Virus record (IMG/VR): IMGVR_UViG_3300008111_000018
Span: 1-64,000 of that record
Direction: 5' to 3' (one strand)
DNA from: a virus
Length of the DNA stretch: 64,000 nt
Below the pieces are notes generated by a model. That model searched no databases. It was not told where the DNA came from and saw only the letters and a list, made by a program, of their open reading frames with translations. Both the position numbers and the translations under genes were made by a program. Positions 27,370-39,800 of the stretch are shown piece by piece. The first letter of the stretch is position 1. The number at the start of each line of letters is the position of its first letter.

Positions 27370-27502
27370 AGGTGGAAGTAATAAGACTGTGTTCGAAGCC
27401 GGAGCACCGAAGAAGACTCGTCAAGGTCGTTCTTCTCGTACACTACTCAGTGCAACCTCTCGTAATGGACGTAAGAAAAGGTATCGCGGACAAGGAAAAT
27501 AA
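27362..27502 (+). CDS. Small very basic protein
   Basis: A 46-aa protein with 14 Lys/Arg (GAPKKTRQGRSSRTLLSATS, RNGRKKRYRGQGK), likely disordered and nucleic-acid binding. Good ribosome site GGAGG upstream, overlaps the previous gene by 8 nt. Last gene before a strong terminator. Function unknown. Confidence 0.65.
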   Translation: MAKGGSNKTVFEAGAPKKTRQGRSSRTLLSATSRNGRKKRYRGQGK

Positions 27503-27511
27503 TATAGATAG

Positions 27512-27537
27512 AGCAGGAAGAAATTCCTGCTTTTTTA
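27512..27537 (+). terminator. Strong rho-independent terminator
   Basis: AGCAGGAA, GAAA loop, TTCCTGCT, then a T-run. It separates the glycosyltransferase operon from the late region. Confidence 0.9.
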
Positions 27538-27547
27538 TTATAAATTT

Positions 27548-28231
27548 ATGGCATATTTAAATCACAATCTTCCCACAATTACTTGTTACATTCGTAATGA
27601 ATTTCTTTATAATCATAAAAAAGGTTATGGGGAGGTAACTTTATGCGACATGCATTCCGTAGCGTCCTTAGAGAAGCACGTACCCCTCTTTGAGGCATTT
27701 TTAGAGAATGGGGTGAACTGGACTCGAAGACCTATTCATGCATTTTGTTGGAAGCCAGACGCACCAGTTCCAAAATTGGAAGAATGTATGTGGTGGGATT
27801 GCTTTTCTCCTTATATTGATGTTCAAGTACGTTCAAGACTTGCTAACTTACGTGCGGAACTTATTAATTATAGAGGAGAAAAGAATGAAGGAACGTATAT
27901 GTTCACTCTTGATTGGTCATGGGAATCAAAATCAACTCTGAACACTAACTTTAGTGAGACTCCAGAGCATAAATGCGCTCATTTTTTTAAGATGGACGAT
28001 GGTAATTTTTATGCATACCCAAATAATAAAATTTTATGGTATGATGATGCATGGACTAAGAACAGAATTACCAAAAATCCAGGATACGAAATTGATTTAA
28101 CCGAATATTCAGTCGAAAATCGTCGCAAAATTGAAACTTCAGACGATTTTATGTACGAAATTACAAAAATTCGGGATAGCAACCCCGTAAAAAGTTCTGA
28201 TTTTAACGAATCAGGAGCAAAAAATGACTAA
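27548..28231 (+). CDS. Conserved phage hypothetical protein upstream of gp25
   Basis: A 227-aa protein (LNHNLPTITCYIRNEFLYNH, then a Trp-rich body RPIHAFCWKPDAP, FTLDWSWESKSTLNTNFSE, FKMDDGNFYAYPNNKILWYD). The arrangement of Trp and charged residues suggests a compact enzyme or structural domain, but I do not recognise it. A TATAAATT near 27539 could serve as a weak late promoter. It ends with an 8-nt overlap with the next gene. Confidence 0.65.
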   Translation: MAYLNHNLPTITCYIRNEFLYNHKKGYGEVTLCDMHSVASLEKHVPLFEAFLENGVNWTRRPIHAFCWKPDAPVPKLEECMWWDCFSPYIDVQVRSRLANLRAELINYRGEKNEGTYMFTLDWSWESKSTLNTNFSETPEHKCAHFFKMDDGNFYAYPNNKILWYDDAWTKNRITKNPGYEIDLTEYSVENRRKIETSDDFMYEITKIRDSNPVKSSDFNESGAKND

Positions 28232-28475
28232 AAAAGTTGATAAAGACCAAAATTTCATGAAAAATGAGTGGGGAACTCAATTTTTAGCTAGTGAATATGG
28301 TTGGGAGACCAAAATAGAGAAGCAAAAAATGCTTCGTGAGATTGCAAACGACGAAATAACTCCCAAAAAGCATGATTTTTTCTACCAAAATGAAATTCAC
28401 TCAAAAATACGAAATGATGAAGATTATGATGACTGGAGTTATGGTACAGAACCCGTATATGAAGTAAAACCTTAA
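28224..28475 (+). CDS. Small conserved phage protein
   Basis: An 83-aa acidic, helical protein (NFMKNEWGTQFLASEYGWET, ending SYGTEPVYEVKP). Coupled to the previous gene. Function unknown. Confidence 0.6.
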   Translation: MTKKVDKDQNFMKNEWGTQFLASEYGWETKIEKQKMLREIANDEITPKKHDFFYQNEIHSKIRNDEDYDDWSYGTEPVYEVKP

Positions 28476-28481
28476 TAAATA
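28474..28481 (+). promoter_or_regulatory. Late promoter AATAAATA
   Basis: AATAAATA, 23 nt before ATG 28505, overlapping the previous stop. It would launch the gp25-gp6-gp7 transcript. Confidence 0.65.
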
Positions 28482-28504
28482 AGATAGATTTATTTTTTAT
28501 TCTT

Positions 28505-28906
28505 ATGCCTTTAGAAAGGACAAGTCAAGGCTTTAAGGATTTGAGTATGTCTTTTCTTACAAATCCATTGAATTATGATCTAATTGCACTTAATAATGAA
28601 ACAGCGATTTCTCGTTCCATAAGAAATTTGATTTTTACAGTAAATGGAGAGAGAATTTATAATCAAAATCTTGGTTCCAGAGTATCTAGATTTTTATTTG
28701 AAAATATTGATGAAAATACTGCAATTGCATTGAAGGATGAAATTGAATACACTATCGTAAACTTTGAACCAAGAGTTGAGTTGCTCGATACCATTATTGT
28801 TCCCAATTATGACAATAATGAATTCAATGTCACTATTATATACAACATTATAGGCATTGATGTGCCATCACAACAACTAACGTTCGCTCTAGAACCTACA
28901 CGATAA
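28505..28906 (+). CDS. 25: Baseplate wedge subunit gp25
   Basis: A 133-aa protein of the gp25/W lysozyme-like fold: NETAISRSIRNLIFTVNGER, LGSRVSRFLFENIDENTAI, and a C-terminal strand pair. In T4 gp25 belongs to the baseplate wedge core with gp6 and gp7, and its length here equals T4's. The stop overlaps gp6's start (TAATG). Confidence 0.9.
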   Translation: MPLERTSQGFKDLSMSFLTNPLNYDLIALNNETAISRSIRNLIFTVNGERIYNQNLGSRVSRFLFENIDENTAIALKDEIEYTIVNFEPRVELLDTIIVPNYDNNEFNVTIIYNIIGIDVPSQQLTFALEPTR

Positions 28907-30813
28907 TGCCATTAGCAAACTTTACAAATTTAGATTTTGATCAGATAAAAACTTCGATTAAAGATTATCTAAGATCGAACTCAAATTTTACTGATTATAA
29001 TTTTGAGGGTTCAAATTTATCAGTATTAATTGATACTTTAGCATATAATACATACATATCCTCATATAATGCTAACATGCTTAGCAATGAGGTTTTTATT
29101 GATAGTGCAACATTAAGAGAAAATGTTGTTTCTCTTGCAAGAAACGTTGGTTATGTGCCAAAGTCAAGAACTGCTTCTAGAGCTAATATTTCATTTTTCG
29201 TAGATACCACGGATTTTAACACAAATCCTCTAACATTAACTTTAAAAAAAGGGGTAGTTGCAACTACTCCAACAATAGGAGACCAAGGATACTCTTTTTG
29301 TATTTTAAATGATGTTACAGTCCCTGTGATAAATGGGATTGCTTTATTTGAAGATATTGAAATTTATGAAGGGAATTATGTAGTAGATACATTTACGGTT
29401 TCGGCCGACATTGCAAATCAAAGATTTATCTTGTCAAACCCAAATGTTGATACATCTTTAATATCAGTATCAGTAAGAAATAATCAAACTAGCACCGTCT
29501 CAAGAAAATTTGTCCAATCCAATAATTTATTTTCAGTTTCTTCATCATCAAGAATATTCTTTGTTCAAGAAGTTGAAGATGAGAGATATGAACTAATTTT
29601 TGGTGATGGAATTTTTGGCGAAAAATTAGAAAATTCAAATTATATTGAAGTTTCTTGCATAATAACTAATGCAGAATCTGCAAATGGGGTATCTTCATTT
29701 ACATTTAATGGAAGAATACTCGATAATTCTGGGTTATCCGTTACTTCAGGAATTTCTTTAATAACCACTAACACCGCATCTAGTGGTGGGCAAGAAATAG
29801 AATCAGTAAACTCAATTAAAAAATATGCATCTCGATTTTATGCATCGCAAAATAGAGCTGTTACTGCATCTGATTATGAGGTTATAGTTCCAAGATTATA
29901 TCCAGAAACTCAATCAATATCAGTGTATGGTGGAGAAACCTTAGACCCTCCAGAATTTGGAAAAATATTTATTAGCATAAAACCATATAATGGTACTTTT
30001 GTACCACAATCTATAAAAAATAATTTAAAGGTGAAATTACGCGATTATAGTGTTGCTGGAATTGTTGTTGAATTTATAGATTTAAAATACGTTTATGTTG
30101 AAGCAGATATTACAGCAAATTACAATGCAAACTTAGCACCCGATGCAAATTTTGTTAGTTCTATTATATCAAACAATATAAATTTATATGCAAATTCAAC
30201 AGAATTAAATAGGTATGGTGCCAAGTTCAAATACAGTAAATTTCAAAAAATTATAGATGATAGTCACCAGTCAATAACCTCAAACATTACTCTAATTAAT
30301 ATTAGAAGAGATTTGAATGTTCTCACAAACCAGTTAGCTGAGTATGAAATTTGTTTTGGTAATAGTTTTTACATAAAAAATCCACAAGGATATAACATTA
30401 AGTCTTCGGGATTTAATGTTTTGGGAATTCAAGATTTAGTTTATCTTGGAGATTTTCCAAATGCGGACAATCAAACTGGTACTATTTTTCTTTTTGCTAC
30501 TATAAATGGAACAGATTCTATCATTGCAAAAAGATCTGTTGGTACGATTGATTATGTCAAAGGAGAAATTAATTTATCACCAATAAACATACTATCTACT
30601 GCAAAAAAAGTAAATCAAAAACCAGTAATTGAAATTTCTGCAATACCTCTTTCAAATGATGTTATTGGAAAACAGGATCTTTATTTGCAACTAGATATTA
30701 GTAAGGTAAACTTAAAAATGAAGTTGGATGAAATTGAAACTGGATATGATAGTTCTGCTTCTTTATACACCCCATCTACAAGTTACACTAACGGAAGTCT
30801 CATAAGAAAATAA
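28906..30813 (+). CDS. 6: Baseplate wedge subunit gp6
   Basis: A 635-aa protein. The N-terminal helical part (YLRSNSNFTDYNFEGSNLSV, then LIDTLAYNTYI, SATLRENVVSLARNVGYVP) is the conserved gp6/baseplate J-like signature; T4 gp6 has DYDFEGSRLNVL at the equivalent place. gp6 dimers link neighbouring wedges in the baseplate ring. The length is close to T4's 660. It is flanked by gp25 and the gp7-like giant, as expected. Confidence 0.9.
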   Translation: MPLANFTNLDFDQIKTSIKDYLRSNSNFTDYNFEGSNLSVLIDTLAYNTYISSYNANMLSNEVFIDSATLRENVVSLARNVGYVPKSRTASRANISFFVDTTDFNTNPLTLTLKKGVVATTPTIGDQGYSFCILNDVTVPVINGIALFEDIEIYEGNYVVDTFTVSADIANQRFILSNPNVDTSLISVSVRNNQTSTVSRKFVQSNNLFSVSSSSRIFFVQEVEDERYELIFGDGIFGEKLENSNYIEVSCIITNAESANGVSSFTFNGRILDNSGLSVTSGISLITTNTASSGGQEIESVNSIKKYASRFYASQNRAVTASDYEVIVPRLYPETQSISVYGGETLDPPEFGKIFISIKPYNGTFVPQSIKNNLKVKLRDYSVAGIVVEFIDLKYVYVEADITANYNANLAPDANFVSSIISNNINLYANSTELNRYGAKFKYSKFQKIIDDSHQSITSNITLINIRRDLNVLTNQLAEYEICFGNSFYIKNPQGYNIKSSGFNVLGIQDLVYLGDFPNADNQTGTIFLFATINGTDSIIAKRSVGTIDYVKGEINLSPINILSTAKKVNQKPVIEISAIPLSNDVIGKQDLYLQLDISKVNLKMKLDEIETGYDSSASLYTPSTSYTNGSLIRK

Positions 30814-30814
30814 A

Positions 30815-33800
30815 ATGGTAAAGACAAGAGTTAAAATTAGTTCTGTAATCGAAAATCAATTACCAGATTTTATTAAGGAAGAATTTCCTCTGGTTGAAGA
30901 GTTTTTATCTACATATTACCTTTCACAAGAAAATAAAGGTGAGGCATTTGACATACTTAATAATATAGATCAATATATAAAACTTGATAATTTAACTAAT
31001 TTAACAACAAGTACCGTTACAACATCAAAAACCACTCTGATTGATACTAGTATCGAAGTTGTATCAACCAAAGGATTTCCGGATTCGTATGGACTTTTAA
31101 AAATTGATGACGAAATAATCACATATAAGTCAAAAACTAATACAACTTTTGAAGAGTGTGTCAGAGGATTTAGTGGAGTTTCATCTTATGATTCAGGAAA
31201 TCTAATTTTTTCATCAACAAATATAACTGAGCATTTAGAGCAATCTAAAGTTGTAAATCTCAGTTCTTTACTTTTGGGTGAATTTTTTAATAAGGTAAAA
31301 TCTCAATTCACACCAGGATTTGAAAATAGAACTTTATATTCGGGTTTAAATGAAAATCTTTTCATTAAACAAGCCAAAGATTTCTATTCATCGAAAGGAA
31401 CAGACCAGTCTTTTAAAATTTTATTTAAAGCACTTTATGGCGACGAAATAAAAGTAATTAAGCCAAGAGACTATCTTTTTATACCATCAAACTCTGATTA
31501 TAGAGTTGTAAAAAGATTAGTTGTTGAGGTATTAGAAAATGAGGAATTTGTCAATGATGTTTTAAATAGAACAATATATCAAGATGAAACTCAAACATCC
31601 CAAAAAGCATTTGGTTCAATAAACAATATTGAAAAAATTCTTCGTGGTGAAAAAGAATACTATTCTATTAGTTTAGACTATACTCCAGATTCAGAAACAT
31701 CTGAACAAGGAGAATTTTCAATACACCCAATAACAAAAGTAACCTCCCAAGTATCTATAGGTTCAAGCGTAATAGATGTCGATTCCACTATAGGATTTCC
31801 TGATCAAGGAACTTTAGTTGCAAAATTAAAAAATGGTAGTTCTCTAGTTATCACTTATAAATCAAAATCTCTTACTCAATTCTATGAATGTAGTGGAATT
31901 TCGCAAACTATTCCACCAAAACAGGATATAAGAATAGATTCTTATGCATATTCCTATGCAGGTGTTGGGACGAGTAATATCGTAAAATTTAGAGTAACTG
32001 GTGTTTTATCTGATTTAAATATTAACTCAAACACAAAACTTTTTTCCGAAAATGACATTATAAAAATAGATACTCTCGGTGAAGATGAAACCCAATTTGC
32101 TGCAAATAATTGGTTTTTTAATATTCCAATAAATTATGATGTGGAATCAGTATCTTTAGTTGATATTTCTTCATTTTCTTATACATTTAAGACTTTTGAA
32201 GATAATTTTTTAAGAATAGGGGATAAAATTGTCATACATTTAACGAATGGTCCTTCTATAAATTCTTCAGTTATATCGATTATAAATTCAAAATCATTTA
32301 ACGTGAGTGGTCAGGGGCAAATAGATGCTTCTAGAGTATACAGTGTCGAAAAGATTTTATCTAAAAGTAAATTTAAAAATTTTCCAAATTCTAAAATTTA
32401 CACTTCAGATGTTCAAAATGTTTATGGAGACAGAAAAGGTACATATTTAATATCTGCATCATCTCTTCCAAATTACTTTGATTTGGATTTAGAAACAACT
32501 AATGGAAAAAATGTTTTCAGTGGAAGTTACAAACAACAAGAAGAATTGGAAATAGGAACACATTATTTTTTAACAGGAAATTCTGTTATATATGTCCCAA
32601 ATTCAGAGCTTATCGAAAATAATTTATTTGATGCAGACTTTAATAAAGAACTGGAAGAAAGAATTTATTTTGTAAGAAAGATTAGTTCTACAAAAATAAA
32701 ATTAGCGAGAAGTAGAGAAAATTTATATAAAAATAGTTATATAAAAGTTTCTGGTACAGCGATAGATAATGTAATTATAGATTCTGAGTTTTATAATAAA
32801 GATTTACAATCTCAGAAGTTATTAAAAACTATTAAAGAACCACAAGATACTGTAGAAAAATATGAAACTAAACCAGGAACTACAGGAATACTGATAAATG
32901 GTGTTGAAATTTTAAATTACAAATCAAAAAATAATATTTTTTATGGACCTATAGAAAAAATAAACGTATTGTCATCAGAAAATGATTACGATATTATTTC
33001 TCCACCAGTTCTGTCCATTGAGGATTCGGTTGGAGTGGGTGCTAATGGTTATTGTGGTATTGAGGGGGATTTAGATAGTATTCAGATTATTAATGGTGGA
33101 TTTAATTATTTACAACCACCAACAATAACAATATCTGGTGGCGGAGGAAGTGGAGCAAAAGTAGAATCTGAATTAATTTCTTACGAATATAAAATACCTT
33201 TTGATTCTACCGATTTTTCAGGTTTAGTCAACTTAACTAATAATACCATAGGATTTTCAACATTCCACAATTTCCAAGATTCTGAAGCGATTGTTTATAA
33301 AACAAAAAATCAACAGGCAATAGGTGGACTAACTACAGAATCAACATATTATGCTTCTATCTTAGATGACAGTACAATAAAGTTACATACCACCTCAGAT
33401 GATGCTTTTGCGGGGATTAATACGGTTACTTTAACTTCTTATGGAGTAGGTATTCATGAATTCTCTTCAGCAATCTTCAAGAAAAAAATAGGTCTGGTAA
33501 AAGTTATTGATAAAGGAACTGGATATAAGAATAGAAAAATTTCTGTATTCCCAACAGGTATTATTACTAGTTCCAACACGGTTTATGCACCAGAGCATGG
33601 ATATAAAACTGGGGAGATTGTAGTATATAACGCAACAGAACAAGAGATAGTAGGTCTTTCCTCAGGAAAATCATATTACGTTACAGAAGTAGATGAAAAT
33701 TCTTTTAAGTTATCTAGAGTTGGAACTTCTTCAACTATAGGTATAGGATCAGCTGTAGTTGGATTATCTACAAATAATGACTTTTATTTTGCTACTAATC

Positions 33801-36800
33801 AGTATGAAAATTTCAAAACAACTGGGTCTGGAAAACATACTTTTAATTATGAACCAATTACAGTAAACATAACTGGAGTTATTGGAGTATCGACATTAAC
33901 TTCGCACAAATTAGATGCCACTTTACAACCAATTTTTAAAGGAGAAATTAAGTCAGTATTCATAGAAACTGGAGGATTTAATTATGGTTCAGAAGATATT
34001 ATAAACTTTAATAGGCAACCCAATTTTACTTTAAAAACTGGAAAAAATGCACAGTTATTCCCTATTGTTTCTTCTGGTAAAATTAGCCAGGTTCTAGTTT
34101 TTAACGGAGGCACAGAATACAATTCTCCACCTTCATTGGAAATTGTAAGTGATGGAAAAGGATCTGGAGCAATATTAACCCCTATTGTTTCTGATGGCCA
34201 AATTAAGGAAGTAAAAGTTATTGATGGAGGAACAGGATTTTCGACTTCAATAACAATAAATGTTATTCCATCTGGTTCTGGATGTAACCTACAATCTGTT
34301 ACCAAAACTTGGAAAATAAATTTAGTAGAAAGAGATATTACTTTAAATTCTATCTCAGATGATGACGGTATTATTATTGATTCGGATAATGGATTGCAGT
34401 ATACTCACACATATCCGCCAAGGAGTTTGAGAAGAATTGTTGGAAGAGGAAGTAATATAAACTCGGTAGAATCCTTTATCCCAGACCTAATATTAAATTC
34501 TGGACAAGAAATATTATCAAATATACACTCTCCAATAATAGGATGGGCTTATGATGGAAATCCAATTTATGGCCCATATGGTTACTCTTCGAATGAGGGT
34601 GGTCCAATAAAGTTATTAAAATCTGGATATTCACTGATAGAAAAATCTAATAGACCCAATAAATCAGATTATCCGCTTGGATTTTTCTGCGAAGATTATG
34701 AGTATACAAACTCAGGAGATTTGGATCAATTCAATGGTAGATTCTGTATTACTCCAGAATATCCTAATGGAGTTTATGCATATTTTTCAACTATAAATGA
34801 TTCTTCTATTGAATTTTTTGACAATTTACGAAATTATAGAAAACCAATTTTCCCATATTTTATTGGAAATGAGTTCAAATCATTACCAATAGAAGATAAT
34901 TTCTCCAAAAAAATAAATCAAGATACTTTTGATTTAAATACTGGGAAATATTTAAGAAATACTTACCCATATAAGTTGAAAAGTTCTCGCAGTAGATACG
35001 ATTTCATATTAGATAGTAATAAAATAAAACCCCAAAATTCTTCAGTAAAAAGAATAAAGAGGGGAGAGATAGATTTTATTGGAATTAACTCTTCAGGAAT
35101 TGACTATAGAGTAGGTGATAGAATAATCTTTGATAACACACTAACTGGAGGTGGGCAAGGGGCATCTTATGAAGTTTCATTATTAAAAGGAAAAGAAATT
35201 AATCAAGTTTCTTCCAGTACAACTTCAATTACAAATGTAGAATTTATTCCCAGCAATTTTATAGAGAGAGGTTTGATTGTAGGATTTTCTGAAAATCCAC
35301 ATGGTCTTTCCGATTTTGACATAATTAACGTTACGGGTATAAACACTTTCGGTAGTTTTTTAAATGGTTCATATCGAGTAGGAGTGAGAACTGATATTCT
35401 AACTCTTATTTCTTCAGTTGATACTCCATCTTCTACCGGAATAGTAACTTATTTTGATGTTGGTGGAGCTATATTCTACCCATATCTAAGAGAAAATGAT
35501 ATTTTAGGAATTGGTTCCGAAAAAGTAAAGGTATTGAATATAGAACCAGAATTAACTAGAATAAGAGTTCTTAGGGAATATGACAATTCTGTTGGTTCTG
35601 CTCATACAATATCTTCTCTTATCAAGCAAGAATCTAGAAAATTCGAATTCCGAGTTGGAATAATATCTTCCATATACAGTCCATCATATAACAGACAAAT
35701 TTATTTTAACCCCAATGATTCCATAGGATTGGGGACAGTTGCCGGAGTTGGTATAGGTTATACATTATCTTTTAGTAATCCGGGAACAGGAAGAACATCA
35801 CTCTTTATTCCAACAAAAACAATTTTTCTCCCAGACCACAATTTATATACAGGAGATTCTCTAATATATTCTAATGGTGGTGATACATCTATTTCAATTT
35901 CAACAGATGGTACATCTTCATTTCAATTAGAAAATAATCAAGTAGTATATGCAGCCGTAGTGAATGATAATTTAATAGGTATTGCAACTAATCCTATTGG
36001 TATTGGTTCTAATGGAAATTTTGTAGGAATAAACAGTGAAGTTACAACAAGTACTTTATATTTTACTGGAATTGGAACCGGAGTATTACATAGTTTTAAA
36101 ACAAATTATAATGATATTATTTTGGGTAAGATTGAAAAAAATTTAGTAACAGTATCAACTTCATCCACTCATGGGCTAGAAACTAATAATAGTATTTCGC
36201 TAACATGTCTTTCCAAAAATACAGTAACTCATATTATAAAATATAATTCTTACAATAAGAGATTAGTTGCAAATCCTAAGGAATTTTTGTCTTCTGATGT
36301 AGATATAGCAACAGATACGATTACAATTCTATCCCATGGATACGAAAACGGCCAGAAACTTATTTACACTTCAAATGCACCTGTTGGTGGTTTGGTGGAT
36401 AATGAAATATATTATGCGGTTGTTATTGATGGTAATAATATCAAATTATCAAAAACGTTTTACGATTCCAAACTATCGGAACCTATTTGTATAGACTTAA
36501 CGAGTCAAAGTTTTGGTGTTTTGTCGGCAGTAAATCCCAAAATTTCCGTATTTAGAAATCAAGTAGTTGAATTCGATCTTTCTGACAGTTCTTTAAGCCA
36601 TTTAATCAATTCAATCCCCTCATCTTCATTTGACTTTGATTTCTATACAGATTCTGATTTTAAAAATATTTTCAATACCTCAAAATTTACAAATTCATTT
36701 GAAATTAAAAAAAGTGGAAGAATTGGAATATCCACAGATGCAAAAGTCACTTTATATGTTTCTGACAACATTCCAAAATCATTATATTATACACTAAAAC

Positions 36801-39800
36801 CAGTATCATCGAATACGAACATTGAAAATAATATAAAAATTATAGCAGATTCGGTAAATATATTATCAAATAATCATATTTCAGTTGAAGAAAGCGGTTT
36901 TTCTGGAAATAATATTATTTCAGGAATAACTTCTACCACTTTCTCATTCAATATAGCAAAAAGACCAGAAGTTTCGTCCTATCTATCTTCAGAAGCAGTA
37001 TTATCATATGTAACTAATTCTTTTACAGCAAAAGGTCCAATAGATTCTTTTAGAGCATTGTCCAGAGGAAGTCAGTATAAAAGTCTGCCAAAAATAGTTT
37101 CAATTTCATCATCAGAGGGTAAGCAGGCAATTATAAGTCCATATTCGGATAATATTGGAAAAATAGTTGTTTCTGAAATTGAAGATGTTGGTTTTGATTA
37201 TTCTGCGGATAAAACAATAAGACCCACTGTAAAACTACCTCAAGTTTTAAAAGTAGATACTTTACTTTCGTTTAATTTTATAGGCATATCTTCTTTTGGA
37301 AAGAATTATACAAAGTCTCCAGACTTAATAGTAATAGATTCTGTTAGAGGTGAAGTAATAGATGATGTAGATTTGAGATATAATTTAGAAGATAAGAGTA
37401 TCACCGTAGTTAGAGATACTGCAAAATTAAGCGATAGTTACCCAATAATATTGCCAATTAATAATTCAAATGGAATAGGGATTAATTCAATAACATTTAA
37501 CGAGACTACTAAGGATGTCACCGTTTCTTTGGCAACAACTTATACTAGTTTATCAGATTATCCATTTGAAGTTGGCGATGAAGTTTTAATAGAAGGTACT
37601 AATGTAGGAACCGCATCGACATTAAAGGGCTATAATTCGTCGGCATATAACTATTCATTATTTAAGTTGACTTCAGTTAATCCAAATCTAGGAGGAACTT
37701 CGACGGTAACTTACAATTTGGCAGATAAGTTATCTTCAAATGAATTGCCCGGAATTTTTGATGCATCGACTTCTTATGGAAATATCGTTCCTAAAAAGTT
37801 TTTCCCAACCTTTAATATGGATTTACTATATAATAATTTCTTCACTAATGAAGAAATAACATCGGATAGTGTAAAGGCTACTATTTTTGATTGGAATTTT
37901 AGTTCTAAAATTTTAAAAGTTTATGGGAATGGAAATTTTAAAGTTGGGGATATTATAAAAGGATCTTCATCAAATACGCATGGAATTATTAAATCAGTAG
38001 ACAATTATGTTGGCGACTACACTATAGGAGCATCATCAATAGTAAAAGAAGGTTCTAAAAATGAAACTGGATTCTTAAATAATAATTATCAAAAAATACA
38101 TGATAGTGACTATTATCAATTTTTCTCATATTCAATTAAAACAAAAATTGACTATAACCAATGGGATGACGTAGTAACTAGTCAAAATCACACTTTAGGA
38201 TTTAAAAAATTTGGAGATTTGATAGTAGAATCTTCAACAGATTCTTTTTCTGGGATTTCTACAGAACAAGATTTTGGAGACTTTGTAGGTATTTCTGATT
38301 ATAGTGAAACAATAGATTTTGAAACTGTTAATGACTTTGATTTTGCTAAGGAAAAAACTATAAAAATAAATTCACAAGTTCTATCGAGTGAATTGATATT
38401 GAAAAATGTTGAAGCTTCAAATTATCTTCAATCAGTTAATAATAGAGTATTGGCGGTTGATAATATTAGCGATCAATTCAATAGTGAAGAAAGAAGTACT
38501 GTCTTCTCTGTAACAAATACTTTTAAAAGGAACTCAAATAGAAGTAAAAAATATATTGTTAATGCATATGATAGGAGATTTTCTGGAGAAAAGCAAACTT
38601 CATTGGTAACAATTTTGCATGATGATAATTTTGCACTGTTAAATCAATATGCAAAAGTTGCAACGGTGAGTGACTTGGGTTCTTTTGATATCTCTTTTAT
38701 AGGTGACGAGGCGAATCTACTATTTTACCCAAATCAATATCAAACGAATGATTTTAATATAAACTTTGTTTCTTACGATCTAATTGATTCGTCATTAGGC
38801 ATCTCAACACTTTCTTTTGGAGATTCTGTTAAGATTGAATCGGTAGAATCGACTATTTTACCAACTACAATTGGAGAAACTGAAATAGTATCTATTTCAA
38901 CCTCATATTCTTTTGCAAAAATTCTGCTGCAAATCTCATCAAAGACTGATAATTACTACGAATACAATGAAATAAGTTTAATAAACAATGGCAATCAATT
39001 TGAATTCTTAGAATATGGTCAATTTAATAATAGTGCAGAAGCAGAGTCTTCTGTTGGATTAGGAACTTATGGAATTTCATATTCTGGTTCTACTTTAATA
39101 TTATCATTTACGCCAAATAATGATTTAAATTCCGAGTATATCACAAATGCTTTGGTATTTTCATTGTCGGATTCTGTTACTAGTACTGATTCTATAAAAT
39201 TAAATACAAATCTACTTAAATCATCATCAGTTTCAATTGCATCCACCCCTTCGCCTCAAGAAAAAGTAGTTTCTAGTTACGACAAAAGAGATTTTGATTC
39301 ATCATATTATATCGTTTGCGTTTCTGATAGAAATAATAATAGAAAGCAGATGTCTGAAGTTATTGTAGTAAGTAACACTACAGATTCTCATATTCTAGAA
39401 TATGGAAGAATTATAACTGATGAAAATTTATGTCAAATAAGTAGCAAAATTACTGGAGATAATGTTGAACTTTGTGCAACTCCATTAGCAAATACTTCTT
39501 TAGAAATAAGAGTTTTTGAAACTACTTTGGGTTTGGGAATTACGAACCCAGGAAGTTCTTCTCCAATAAATCTCGGTGCTGCTTCACTAAATGTAGGAAG
39601 TTCAATATATAATTCGACATCATCTACTGTAAAAAGACAATTTAACCTCGAATACAATCGTCTACCAATATTCCAAAGAGAGTTTGAAGCGGATAACCCA
39701 AATATAGTAAATTTATTAGATAATACAATTAAAATACCAAATCACTTTTTTGTTACTGGCGAAAAAGTCAATTATACCTACGAAGGAGAATTATCAAGTC